Positions 38,730 to 51,116 of a stretch of DNA of 64,000 nucleotides are shown here, in pieces (the stretch's first letter is position 1; each line of letters starts with the position of its first letter). Source of the DNA: Owenia fusiformis (Eukaryota; Annelida; Polychaeta; Sabellida; Oweniidae). A program made the position numbers and the translations under genes. The notes under the pieces were generated by a model. That model searched no databases and was not told the origin of the DNA. It saw only the letters and a program-made list of their open reading frames with translations. The stretch is from the NCBI GenBank assembly GCA_903813345.2, contig CAIIXF020000010.1, positions 27,986,425-28,050,424 on the forward strand, written 5' to 3'.

Positions 38730-39718
38730 CAACCATGTGAACATAACAGATTATTGCAAACCTTTAATTACATATACTTTAAGCTAAAGTAGTATGTAGA
38801 TTGTCTGGTGACTAATGAAATAAAACAATATGCTGCAATAATTAATTGGTAAATAAAATGTGCATGATTCGATCAATTGCCTTATTAAGGATTGAAAATT
38901 AAAGCACTGGTAGCACACCATAGCGCTTCCAAATGGCCGCTTAGGTAATCGCAAACAATTTCAGATGTTATATCGAGGATTAGGACTATGTTCTGACCAT
39001 GTAGACAGGCATACTGTCAAATATCAGTGTCATACATTGTCAAAATATTAGTAATTCCTGATGGTTAACGCATACAAAGGTATGTTGGTACGCAGATTAG
39101 ATGCAGTTATAAAATATAAGTTTGCCGTAAGTTGCTGATAATAGGGAGTTTAAGCTTGAATGTAAAATCGAAACGCCAACCTCTACGTTTGATCAAACGC
39201 CCGTACAAATACATCGCTTTAAATATTTTCCATTCACGTTTAGGTTGTGAAAAACATTGCAAGCTGATACTCCCTTATATCTGCTAAGAGCACCATACGA
39301 AATACACACCTCCTAGACAATAAATTCATAAGGGATGTTACAATGAGTGTTTGATCTCGTCCTAATTTTCAATTTTCTAGATCTTTAACTTTACATCTAA
39401 CTTAAATTGTTGTAATACATTATTTTTAATTTGTTCGTACATTTTTACATTTGCATACATATGTTTTTATATAGAAAAGTGTGTTTAATAGGATTGTTGG
39501 CTTACTGGGCCCAATATTATATTTTACTGTCACTTCACTTAAAACAGTAAATACCTCTGGCAACCATTTTAATATTCAGTAACTCAGAAATTTGTGGCAA
39601 TTCACGAGTTCAGAGGTGTTTCTTTTAAATCAAAATTCACCAAAACATTTTCACAAAGCTGATATTTCAAAGGTCCTATCCAGTGTGAACTTTAACTTAA
39701 CTGACATACAGGGTGGTC
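38730..39718. other. Intergenic, no gene seen
   Basis: 3' flank of transporter gene 1 with its polyadenylation signals, then AT-rich sequence without coding or repeat signal. Confidence 0.45.
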
Positions 39719-40272
39719 AAAAAAACGGAAACCCTGCATTTTCCACATATCTTTGTCATTTTAAGAAATTACTCCCTGATATTTCACACATTTGTGAATC
39801 ATTCAATTTCCTACCACCCTACCATATTTTATGACCATCAGACTGATAGTCACAATTTTACAGCACTTTGAACAACATGCTTCAGGTTTGGCCATCATCG
39901 CGCTGGAGGCAAACCTGCACAGTTGTCAATGATCCAAATGCATTCCTCCGCAGGTATGGCCTGAATGATACAGATGATCTCACTTTTGAGGCCTGCAAGT
40001 GTCCTGGGGTCATTATTATACACTCTATCTCTGCCATATTCCCATAGGTTGGGACATTTTGGACGACATATGCAGGTTGGTCTTCGGCGCAATAATGGCC
40101 ACCGGGATTGTTCTTTAAAGTGCTGTAACACGGTGACTATCAATCAGATGGTCATAAAATATGGTAGGCTGGTAGGAAATTGAGTGATGTACAAATGTGC
40201 AAAGTTAATTCTTAAAATAATAAAGATATTAGGTAAAATGGTGTAAGGGTTTCCAGTTTTTTGACCACCCTG
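39719..40272. mobile_element. Tc1/mariner-type element, internally deleted
   Basis: Ends cagggtggtcaaaaaaacgg and, inverted, cagggtggtcaaaaaactgg, flanked by TA on both sides (39717-39718 and 40273-40274), as expected for IS630-Tc1-mariner insertion. The inverted repeats extend for ~170 bp. The interior, minus strand ~39895-40143, encodes a transposase C-terminal remnant (CPNLWEYGRDRVY, then NNDPRTLAGLKSEI) similar to the LWGYLKDRVY segment of mariner-like transposases. Only this remnant of the transposase survives, so the element is non-autonomous. Confidence 0.85.
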
Positions 40273-40689
40273 TATTTTATTTAAATGGTATTAACATGTA
40301 TCCTGTGTGAGTTTTCGTGTGTTCCTTAAATTACCGGATGTAGTAAAACATTTTTTTAAATATTTCTTTCCTGTGTGGGTTTTCATTTGTTTCTTTACAC
40401 TACAAGATTTATTATAATATTTTTACAATATTAAAATACCCTTTGATGAAAAATCCTTGCTTCTGGGTCGAAATACGTCAAAAAGCGTGAACATTTTCAA
40501 TCGAATTTTACACATTCTATAAGATCCAAGACATTACTATAAGCATATTTTCAAAGAATTGGATTATCGTTATATAAAAATCAATTATTATTTCAATGTT
40601 ATTTTCGCAAGAATGTTTTGATATATCATCATCTATCATCATCGATCGTCAACTACCATAATCAACATCGGGCGTCTTGAAAATCAAGA

Positions 40690-40852
40690 GGAAGGTGGCT
40701 AAAAAATTGGCATGAAAATGTGGGCCCAATTTTCTAAAAATAAGCCCAATTAAAATGAAAGATTATTCTCAGTTATGCCATTTTGCTCAAAGAAGCAGAT
40801 TTTTGGCCGTAATATTTTTAGTCCCCCATGTCCGCCACTGACCTAAGATGAG
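40690..40852. mobile_element. MITE fragment, GGATCCGCC family (copy 2)
   Basis: gtgggcccaattttctaaaa through agtcccccatgtccgccact. It shares the gggccc interior and the ccgccactg end of the family. The left end is decayed. Confidence 0.5.
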
Positions 40853-40971
40853 GCCCATATGATATCTAACCGAAATGATCCATCCATTTAAAAATTGGGG
40901 CATCTGGAGCATCTTGTTCAATGTCATTCGAAATTCATGTTCAGTTTCTTCTTACCGGTCTCACGCCCGGC

Positions 40972-41489
40972 GATCGGAAAAACGGAACAGAGGGGGGGGG
41001 GGCAAGTAATGTCTGCTAGAAAATTCAACAAATCTGGAAGATTTCAAGATAAATATTACGTTTGAATTACTGAATGGATAGGCACTCGGTATGGTTAAAT
41101 ATATTAGGTCTTTTAGGAGTTTTGAAACCGATACGCTTCTAATATATGACTGATCTATTCAAAAGACGCAACGCCATCAACGTCCCCAAGTCAATGTTTT
41201 GCTATTAATCAAGGAACAGTAATGGTCTACACGACCTGTAATGAAAGTACTTGTAAGTGAAGTAATCATAAAATTAATGCCATTGCTGACTTTATAAGAT
41301 AAGTTTCCATACATAATATAAAAAATTATCGAAAATAATTAAATAGGATGGAGGGGGATAGATGAGAGATGTTACTTGACTTTATGTCCCTTTCCCCATT
41401 TTTCACTCTAATTTCTAATTGATTTCTTCCAGATTTGTTGATTTTTTAGCAGAAATTGGCTGCCCCCAACTCCGTCCCGTTTTCCGATC
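40972..41489. mobile_element. Non-autonomous DNA transposon, ~70-bp TIRs
   Basis: gatcggaaaaacggaacaga, a g-run, then tgctagaaaattcaacaaat pair with the inverted right end (atttgttgattttttagcag ... ccgtcccgttttccgatc). A ~370-bp centre has no coding capacity. Confidence 0.75.
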
Positions 41490-43399
41490 AATGGGTGTGT
41501 TATTCCCCTTTTATCCGAGAACTCAGTGAGACGGATGGAACTATGCAGGAAAAAGAAATCACGGAATATGAACATATTTATACTTATACTTATAGTGATT
41601 GAATTATCATTGTTTATATATTATTCAAATACTACAAGTGAACCCTTCAAAATCCATATTGATGATTTTATATTAAGAACATACTTTTATACAAAGTCAT
41701 TTTGAATATATTCTATTGGACTGTTGTATACTTTGACTGAAATAGTTTTGAAGTTCTAACCAAAAAACGTTCTGACGTTTAAATATGAAGTTTCTTCCTT
41801 GGCAAATTACTCAGAGCAGAACACCAAACATTCAGAAACAATGTACAATGTAAAGGATCCGTTACCTAATGTACCTGAAGGTGCCCCCAAAGGTATCATT
41901 GAAAATAATATGGAAATAGTTACTTTTATCAATTATGAACACATCAAAAATGAAATTAGGTAATTTGGACTAAAACTAAGGCCATTTAGTGCACTTAGGT
42001 TTGACTACGCAAATCACTCTAAATATCATTTTAGGGGTATGTTAGTCTTCATTTATAATCATTTTAAGTATGTTGACAATTCCTTTATTAATATATCAGA
42101 ACATCGTTAAGGTAGAACACAAAGGGCAACATATTGAAAACACATATCATAAAAAACTAAAAACTTAATGTAAATATATAGGGTATTTAACTGTTCATTT
42201 TAAAGCATCAATTGCTCTTATCAATTATGCAATAATGTACGCTCCCTGATAATTTGGCGTACTTTTTTGCCACCTTTTTATTTTTCAACCAATCAGATTT
42301 GTTGGTTGGATAAACACATAATGGAGAAAGACTTGGTAAGAAATTATCCCATATTATGAATCTAATTGATATAATAACCCTAGAGATTAATTACATTCAT
42401 ATTCATTAAGTAGATGTTACAAGGTTCATGTACATATACATTATAAGATGTTTTGATAGAAATATAAACTTGAAATTGTAATTTTAGAAACTTGTCAACT
42501 TTGTGAAGAAAATCTATATTTTTGTAAACAGACATTTACATTTTGGGTATTAATTTATTCAAGGCAACAATGTTATAGCAGCTACATACAAAATCCAATC
42601 AACCACAGCTTTATACAGTTAGCCCATAGGGTAAGCATTTATATTTTAGAGAACATGCATTTCACTGTGAAGATTGCATTTATATTGCATTTCTCATTTG
42701 CCCATTTGCTTCTATATTAGAGATAGTTGTATTCACAAGATACATTTGGTAATTTATGTAATAATGGTATATATTTTTAGCTTACTCTACATAATGTAGA
42801 TGGTCATTGAAATGCACATTGTTTGTTTGAAATGCGCATATGCACAATGTTCAATGCCAAATAGCTAAGCTATTTATGACCACTTTTATGTAATTGTGTG
42901 TTGATTCAGTGATGATATGTTACGTATTCTTTTTCTGCATTGGTAATTTTATCCATACCCAAAATGTTGGAATTTATACTTTTACAGGCTGTCTGTCTGT
43001 GTCTATGTCTGGCTGTCTGTGTTTGTGATTACAATAAACAATTTTACACCTAAGATGATTTATCTTATGTGACGCATATCATATCCACTCCTAGCCACTT
43101 AAAGCCACCGCTACATTAATATATCTTTTGAAAAATGAATCTTAATAAATGTGTTCTCAACAATATTACCATGATCACCTCAGTTGGTATACAGTAGGCA
43201 GTTAACCTAGAGGGTATATTAAAATATCATTAAGGTGGGACACAAAGGGCATCATACTGAAAACACATATCATAAAATAACCCCTAAAAATAATATGATA
43301 AAATCAGTCTTGTTAAATGTGTTCTGAACAATAGTAATAAGATCACCCTTATTGTGTATACTGTAGCTTTAACCTACTAGGTATTCAACCTAGATACTA
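41490..43399. other. Intergenic, no gene; dispersed short repeat
   Basis: The sequence atcgttaaggtagaacacaa, then agggcaacatattgaaaaca, near 42104 recurs near 43229 and, decayed, near 44277. This suggests a dispersed repeat or one interrupted by the foldback element. No coding frame. Confidence 0.45.
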
Positions 43400-44265
43400 C
43401 ACTCCCCTCCATAAGTTTGGCAACCTTAGCTCTCCCATTGAACTACGTGTTATACGTTAAAGCCTCTTTACGTTTGAATTTTTATTTACTTACCTGCGAT
43501 GAAATAACTTATAATATTGATGGAAACGTAACATGACTTTATTTCTAATACCTCCAAATTTTCCCATTTTTTTCTAAATCACAATAGGTCGAAAATTGAT
43601 GATAAAGTTGATGAATTTTTGAAAATCGTCATTCCCATGTAAACCAATAGGAAATGGTGGGTTCGGGGCAAATCAGAAATCAGGATATCTATTCTGTAAA
43701 AGATTCAGCAAAAAGTATTTTTATATAGAAAATTGAATTGTTTAACTTTTTACGCTACCTGCTTAGTTTACCTGATGAATTCTAAAGTTACAGAGCTTCA
43801 AAGTCATTTTTGAAAATCATTTTCGCCTCCTGTGTTATTTCAATGGGAGAGGATTTTGAAAAACAATTTTGACTTCAAAGCCCTATAACTTTGTTGAACC
43901 TGAAGAAACGTATCATTTTTTGTTAAATAGAATAAGCAAATTCAATTACCTACCTAACTCGTATTTTTTGCAAGGACTCGGATGGATGGATATTCTGTCA
44001 TATGACTTGCGGCAAACCTTCTTTTTCCCATTGGTTAACATGGGAATGTAGATTTTAAAAAAATTATCATCAATTTTCGACCTATTGTAATGGAGGACAA
44101 AATTTGAAAAAATTTGGAGGTATTGGAAATAAAGTCAAATTACGTTTCCATCAATAGTATAAGTTTTATCATCGCAGGTTAAGTAAATAAAAATTCAAAG
44201 GTAAAGAGGCTTTAACACGTAGTTAAATGGGGGAGCTAAGGTTGCCAAACTTATGGAGGGGAATG
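43400..44265. mobile_element. Foldback element, ~430-bp inverted arms
   Basis: The whole element is a palindrome: acactcccctccataagttt at the left pairs with the right end, and pairing continues through ttggcaaccttagctc, gttaaagcctctttac, aacctgcgatgataaaa-like and ggtcgaaaattgatgat blocks to a centre near 43842. There is almost no loop. No coding capacity. A single terminus of the same family is at 7965-8016. Confidence 0.85.
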
Positions 44266-45223
44266 TATGTCAAAACATCATTAAAGATAAGGTAGAAAAC
44301 AAAGAGCAACACTTGAAAATACAAAACTTAAATTCAAGCTTATTCTAGTTGCGACTTTCCATTGCATTATATTTTTATTTGGCATTGTCAAAGAAATTAA
44401 AACAATGATAGATGACATAATGGTCTTAGTTTATTTCATTTGAACACTTAACAAGCAATATTCATTCAAACAAATGACTAGCCGAAACATATTTTTCGAT
44501 CACCAGGCTCGTTGCTTACATATCACATGTTCTAATAGTATATCCCATGAACAGATTTCTGAAAAACATTATTTTAAGTTACCTGTGATTAATTGCTTTA
44601 TTGCAAATGACACATGTTTCCTTTGATCTTGTTATCATTGAAAATTGAATACATGTCTGTTTAGAGGTTTGAACATGGTGCTCAGAATTATCTATGGGAA
44701 CCCAGGTTGGATGTCTCTGTGGCGTGATACGTTGACACAATCGTTATTGTAAATGACAGAGTTTGTTGGAAGGTTCAGTCCAGAATGTCTTTCCAACTAA
44801 GATTTTCTATTTTTCTAGAAGGTTCTATGTTGCACCTACCTCAAGCAATACACACTTTTGCGATTTGTTGAAAATATACTTAATAACGATTCAAATTGTA
44901 TAAAAATAATTCTGGAATTCCATTTTACCATTTTCAATAATTTTCTAAGTTCTTATAGGTACACTAATAGTTACGGATCCTTTGAGAGCTAAAATAAAAT
45001 GTCCACGAGAAAATGTTATTCTTGCAGTTTTTCGCAAACAATTCAATTCAAACGCACATCGTAACAAATTCCATAAAACTATTCCAAATATATGAACAGG
45101 TGTACATACATTGTCCTATCCCTTTAGGTAATTATCTATTATGTAAACTTACATATCATTCATATAGATAAGCCACTGAAATGAACTGACGTCCTTTCAT
45201 TTGTAAGAAAGCTGGAAACAACC
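44266..45223. other. Upstream of the protease gene, nothing recognised
   Basis: AT-rich. The promoter of the protease gene should be here, but I see no defensible motif. Confidence 0.4.
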
Positions 45224-48200
45224 ATGAAGTTCACTATCCTTCTTGGGATTGCTCTTACACTCGTTAAGGTATGGTTAAAATATTTGCATTATTAAGCAAA
45301 ATCCGCCATCGTCCGACAATGGACAATATTAGAATAGTCTTATCAAGTCACAAAATTGTCTTATTAGAAGTTTTTTATAGCATAAATTGACATTCTACTT
45401 GTTATTACACTTTTCAGAGTGCACCTCTAGAAGATGGACTGTTGAATGACGACAATGAGAATGATTCGCATGTCTACAATGCAGTTAAATCAGCCTCTAA
45501 GTTGTGGCCCGGAGGTGTCGTGCCTTTCACCATTGATTCCAGCATCTGTGAGTTCTTTAGCATTCATGTAATGTGTATCAAACTAATTCTAAATGCAACC
45601 CATGTACACTTCATTCAAATGATACTTCATCCCGAAATGATATCATTTCAATCTCTTTGAAAAGCTCTAAAATACTGAATTCGAAAATATGCTTAATTGA
45701 TCCAACATTAACTAATCAAAGATAACTGAAATCAACACAACTTATCCAAAAGTGATGTACGTACAAAACATCTAAAGGCTACTCATTAACGAAAGTTTGT
45801 CCCTAAATAAAACATTCCAAGATAGTTAGCCTCAAAATAACTAATTCCACATCATCTCGAGACAATAAACATTCACATAAAACATCATCCGATTGCAATA
45901 GCCCTTCCAAAGATAACATTTAACATCATCCGATTGCAATAGCCCTTCAAAAGATAACTCAAATCGACTCAAGATAACTCAAAGGAATGACAGGAATAAT
46001 ATTCAATTTTTTATCAGGTAAATAATACATTCGAATTTCAGCCTATCGACAAAAGCAGACTTTAGAAAGTGCACTTTGGGATTTTACGCAGTTAACCTGC
46101 ATCAAATGGGTCCAAAGGACTTCTCAAACGGATTACGTCCATATACAACCCGGCACCAGGTATTATTGCTCTCGAAATATATGATCTGTCAAGTGACTTT
46201 TGTTTTCGTTACATAAGTACATTTTTGTCAGATTTTAGACCATATGTCTCTGTGAAACTTGTCTTGTCTCATCGAATCACTGATTTGTTCAAATGAAATA
46301 ACATTTTACATATTTTTTGTAACTTATGTCATGTTTATATAAAATTAGAATAGCCTATATATTACAGGCCAACTGACTTGGCAAAACTATCTTGAAAATC
46401 AAGTGACGATACCATACATTATTCTCCAACAAAACAAAACTTCAGGTAAATGATTGGTTTTTAGTTGTTCTTCCCCAATTGGAAGGACAGGTGGAAGACA
46501 GACTATGTCGATCAACACATCCAAATGGTGGAAGGGGGTGATCGTGCACGAGATGATGCATGCCATCGGCTTCTGGCACGAACAGAGCAGGAACGATAGA
46601 GACAGCTATGTGAACATTTTGTACCAGAATATACAACCAGGTGGGTATGTACTTTACAACGGAGAGCAAAGTAACGTCAGAAAATATAACAGACATTCAA
46701 AAACAAAGTCAGAAAATATAACAGACATTCAAAAACAAAGTCAGAAAATATAACAGACATTCAAACATTGTAAACAAGGCGTGAAGGTTAGTCATCGAGT
46801 CGACTTTGCGATTATATGGAAAAATAGCTGTTATTTTTCCATTGTATCACATTATTATTTTATCATTGTATACAGGAAAGGAGTCTAACTTCCAAAAGAT
46901 GACAAACCAGGCTAGTGATATCCTAAGCTATGACTATGGATCTATTATGCAGTCATCTGGGACGGAGTTCTCTAGAAATGGTCAGCCTACAATTGTCGCA
47001 AAACAGAGCGGGGTGACACTGGGTCAAATCAGGGGTTTCTCCATGCTGGACAGAAAGAAGATAAATGCCTTATACAATAACTGTGAGAATGGAGGTAGGC
47101 TACATTTTCGTTCATTATCCGAAAACTTTACCATTTCCGAGTATTAACATGCAATATTTTCGGAGAACACTGGTTTCATTTTCAAACGCAACAATTCTCA
47201 AGGTAGAGGCATAGGTTTGATCCCAACAGATTAAAATATTTGAATGTATAATATGTCAAATGATAATATGCATAAATTATGATCTTGAAACATTGACATA
47301 TCATAGCATGTATTGAAAATAGTAGAACTGGTGTACAATAGCCCGCTAGTATGTAATTATCTTACCATGTCGATACAATGCTATTTCATTTTCCCTTCCA
47401 ATTAAATAATTCCCAGTTCAATTTTTGCGACACATCCAGAGCTCTGTGGCATTGCAACTTTCAAATTCTGAAGTGCCCAGTATTCCCCGTAGAATTCTAG
47501 ACCTGTTAATTAAATAAACTGATACGTCATTGATGTCTTTCTTAATTTTTACAATTGTTTGATATTCTTCATCGATCAGTTCTTTCGAATTTATGTAATT
47601 TGTGTAAATATCTGTAGTAAATATTATCTTGTAATCGTTATAATTAGCAATAATGTTAACTTACCAAATAATCTAGCGTGGTTTTCAAAGGATATTGTTT
47701 TCATTCCAAAAATATTGGAGACAAATCATCCCCATCTAGGTTGGTCCTAAGGCTCTTTAGCATGTATGCAGGAGGTTTAAGGTCATTTCCTTCGAAACAA
47801 CCTAAAGTCTTGCATGGATAGACTGTAAATACACGTAAATTATAAACAATCAAAACGTTCTTATACTTCAAAACGTTCTTATTCTTATTGGCATTTTTGA
47901 ACTGCTAAATATCTTTTAAAAAGTCCAACTTCATAATCTTTAATGGAGATATTAAAGTCTTATGGGAATAAAAGGGGGCGTCCAAATTATTTCAAACAGT
48001 ACTATTTTAATATTTTTTTCATCTTAGACTAATGTAGGATCGATAAATTCTAATCTTTACATTATCAGCAAGTATTTGATAAGATATACATTAGCATTTT
48101 CAAGTTAATGTGCATGTCATGTTGAAAGACTCATACTTCTGAAAACAGTTCATTTTGCTTGAAATTTTGACATCCCCATATTTTGATCCCGACTTATCAA

Positions 48201-51085
48201 TTACGTCTTTAGTTATTTAAATGTCTATGGATTTAATGAATACTAAAGTTACGTAACCTTGATGAAAGCTGTCATACCTGTATTTATCTTCAAGATCATC
48301 ACAAACCAGTAGGCCGGTGCATAAAACTTGCATCCAGCAATTGTAGGGAAAGTCATCCAGTTTGCGTGTCTCATCCGGTCTTTACAGCAAATTCAATCAA
48401 TATAATATTCAATATAACATTGAATTTTTATTCAACAATGTAGATAGTGTATTTATTGATCCAACAAAAATCTTTAAATTAAGCTTACCACAAAATTTGT
48501 TCTGCTACTATCCATGTTGTCCCAACATTTTTAGCCACGTGCTATTTCATTCTAGGTGTTGGACCAACTGTGAGACCTACTGTCAGGCCGACCCCTGGTG
48601 GTAATTGCAGGGACAAGTTTGACAATTGCCCTGTGTATAAGTCTATGGGTCTATGCTCAGGTAGTGATAGCGCCTACTTTAGAAGCACTTGTCCCCTATC
48701 CTGTAGCGTTTGTGGTGGAGTCACTGCCCGACCAACGGCAGGGCCAGGACCTGTAGGGACCGGCGGCTGTGGCAAGTCTAAACTTGGCCATGATACCAAA
48801 TATATAGTTGGAGGCAAAGAAGCTCAGGTCGGAAGATGGCCGTGGATGGCTGATATGTATGTTAATGGAAGGCATAGCTGCGGGGGATCTATTCTTAATG
48901 CCAACTGGATCCTCACGGCCGCACATTGTGTTGCACGGTAACCAAACCAATGCGAGCTTATATTCGCGAATGCAAATAGCGGCTCCCGGATGAAACTACT
49001 ATTTTATGATCAACTCATTTAAATGAGTTGCCAATAAAATAGTAAGTTAATCCGATAGCCGATAGGCGTTAGTTGCATTTGCGAATACAATATTATCTTT
49101 ATCTCACTTGCATACTTTGCTTAGTCATAGCCTTTTCTTTACTCTCACCCGGATTGTTTTATTTCACTGATTCATTGGTGTAATGACAATATTCCAGACA
49201 AAATCCGGCTTATCTCAAAATTAGAGTAGGGTGGCACGATCAAAATCGACGCACACAGAATGGATTTGAACACAACGTTAGAAGAATAGTATCTGTAAGT
49301 CATATTGTTTTACTAGGGTAAACAGAGGGTGGAAACGCATAGAGTATTTTCGTGGCAAAAACCATCTTATTCAAAAGAATTAGGTATATGTAGTTTATTT
49401 TGTTTTCTTACAACATAGCAGTACATCCCCATCTGCCAATACGCCCATCATGGTTCAGATATATCGGGGAAACTTTCAATTGTTAAATATTGACACCCAA
49501 AATCCAAGTTTCTCTTCAAAGTGGGGCTATTTTGCTTAAACCCCGCATTCTAGAAAAACTAGATGCATGGCAGACAATTGATGCCCTGATGTAATGGGAA
49601 CGTGATGAGCTTATTGCTAGGTAAGAAAACTACAAAACGTTCACATACTACCAAATAAAACTACGCCTACCTGCTTTACAAACAAAAATACTCTTTGCGT
49701 TTCCGCCCTTGGTAGAAAATAAAATGAAATGATAAATGTTATTAATATAAAGTGAGTAGGGTCTTCATTAATCAAAGAGATAAAATTGATCAATAGTGAA
49801 ACGTCTAGACACAAAGCAGTCATCTAAACCAAGTATTTACCGTTTCAAATATTTTCAGCATCCGCAATATGGTTCCATCAATGCTGTAGGTATAAAGAAT
49901 GATAATGACATTGCTCTTTTACAACTTGCTACGCCAATCAACTTCCAAAATGAACACGTGAACACCGTGTGTCTTCCACAACGCAATGAGCAATTCAGTG
50001 GGAACTGTGTTGCAACAGGATGGGGTAAGAACACATGACGTCCGACCCAGGGGCGAATCTGGGAAACAACAAGGGGGGGGGGCAAATTTCAGATCAAAGG
50101 AAAAAAAATTGGGCCCCTAAAACCCAAAAGTGGGCCCAAATTATGAAATTTTGAGGCCCATTTTCTTTAAAATTTTACCTGAAATTAAAAAATAAGGCCT
50201 TAAAAGGCCTGGTAATGGCCAAAAAGGCCCACTTTTTGGGGCCTTTAGGCCTTTTTGGTCCAGCTCCCCCCCAGATCCGTCAGTGCGACCATACCAGAAT
50301 GCATTATATGTCCCCACTTTTTCGAGGGGGAAATGACCGCTCCCCTTTGTCTTGATCTTTCCAAACTACAAACGACAGTAATAACACAATAATGGGGTGA
50401 ACATGTATACAGATATGAAAGACGGAATAAAATATTCTTTGTGTACACTTGTATTGGGTATAATTTGTTCCACTAAAATAAAGGTATGACGATGGGAACT
50501 GGAGACCAGACTAAGCTAAGGGAGGTGACTGTCCCCGTGCATACAACATCTACATGTAACAGATACTGGCCAGGTAGCATATCTGATAGACAGATCTGTA
50601 TGGGAACGGTTCCACCTACAACTACAAAAACTGCATGCATGGTAAGCTTTTAAACTGCAAGTCAGATCATGTTAGACAAATTAATATTATATATAACATT
50701 GGTGTCTGCTCTAGGATACCCATCCTGGGATTCTATATTGGTATCAGCTCTCGGATACCCGTCTTGGGATTCTATATTGGTATCAGCTCTCGGATACCCT
50801 TCCCCGTGATTCTTATACTGTCAGGTACCTTGTATTTCTACGACCACTTGTGATCAAAAAGCGTGAGTCGTTCGTCTTTGTTTCAATAAACTTTTGATAA
50901 GATAGTGGATTAATTTTCCTAATAATATCCAGGGTGACTCTGGAGGGCCTTTGGTGTGCAAGAAGAGTGGCCGGTGGGTTCAAGCAGGTGTGACATCATG
51001 GGGGTCACGTCAATGTCGAGATAAACCAGCCGTCTACACCAGAACGTCACAATACTTGGACTGGATCAATTCAAATATGAAATGA
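45224..51085 (+). CDS. Secreted astacin - ShKT - trypsin-like serine protease
   Basis: Ten exons: 45224-45268, 45418-45547, 46042-46159, 46465-46640, 46876-47094, 48556-48937, 49198-49294, 49859-50024, 50484-50641, 50933-51085. They give 547 residues with consistent phases. Signal peptide 1-17. The astacin zinc site [12 protein letters not shown] has H126, E127, H130 and H136. The Met-turn is SIMQSS, where astacins have SxMHY, so the tyrosine is replaced by S183. The cysteine expected before the zinc helix is also missing ([10 protein letters not shown]), leaving C99 unpaired. A Pro/Thr linker leads to a six-cysteine ShKT domain (247-282), then a second linker and a trypsin-fold domain from I313 with H353, D406 and S500 intact. 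The residue before IVGG is Tyr312, and the S1-base position 189 is T494. Likely an extracellular matrix, digestive or developmental protease. Polyadenylation signal at 51111. Confidence 0.9.
46679..46765. repeat. 32-bp tandem repeat, ~2.7 copies
   Basis: agaaaatataacagacattc, then aaaaacaaagtc, repeated nearly exactly, in intron 4 of the protease gene. Confidence 0.85.
50042..50293. mobile_element. MITE, GGATCCGCC family (copy 3)
   Basis: Left gacccaggggcgaatctggg and right cccccccagatccgtcagtg are imperfect inverted ends; the interior has gggccc and repeated aaggcc runs. It begins 17 bp after the exon 8 donor of the protease gene. Confidence 0.6.
50701..50817. repeat. 39-bp tandem repeat, 3 copies
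   Basis: ggtatcagctctcggatacc, then cgtcttgggattctatatt, in three diverged copies in intron 9 of the protease gene. Confidence 0.8.
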
Positions 51086-51116
51086 ATTTACTTTGATCCA
51101 GAAAAGATTTAATAAA

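Noticed and set aside
40990-41005. Long g/c runs (also near 7380, 50072, 53628, 63527)
   Set aside because: Simple homopolymer tracts, several inside transposon ends; no G-quadruplex claim is supported by single runs.
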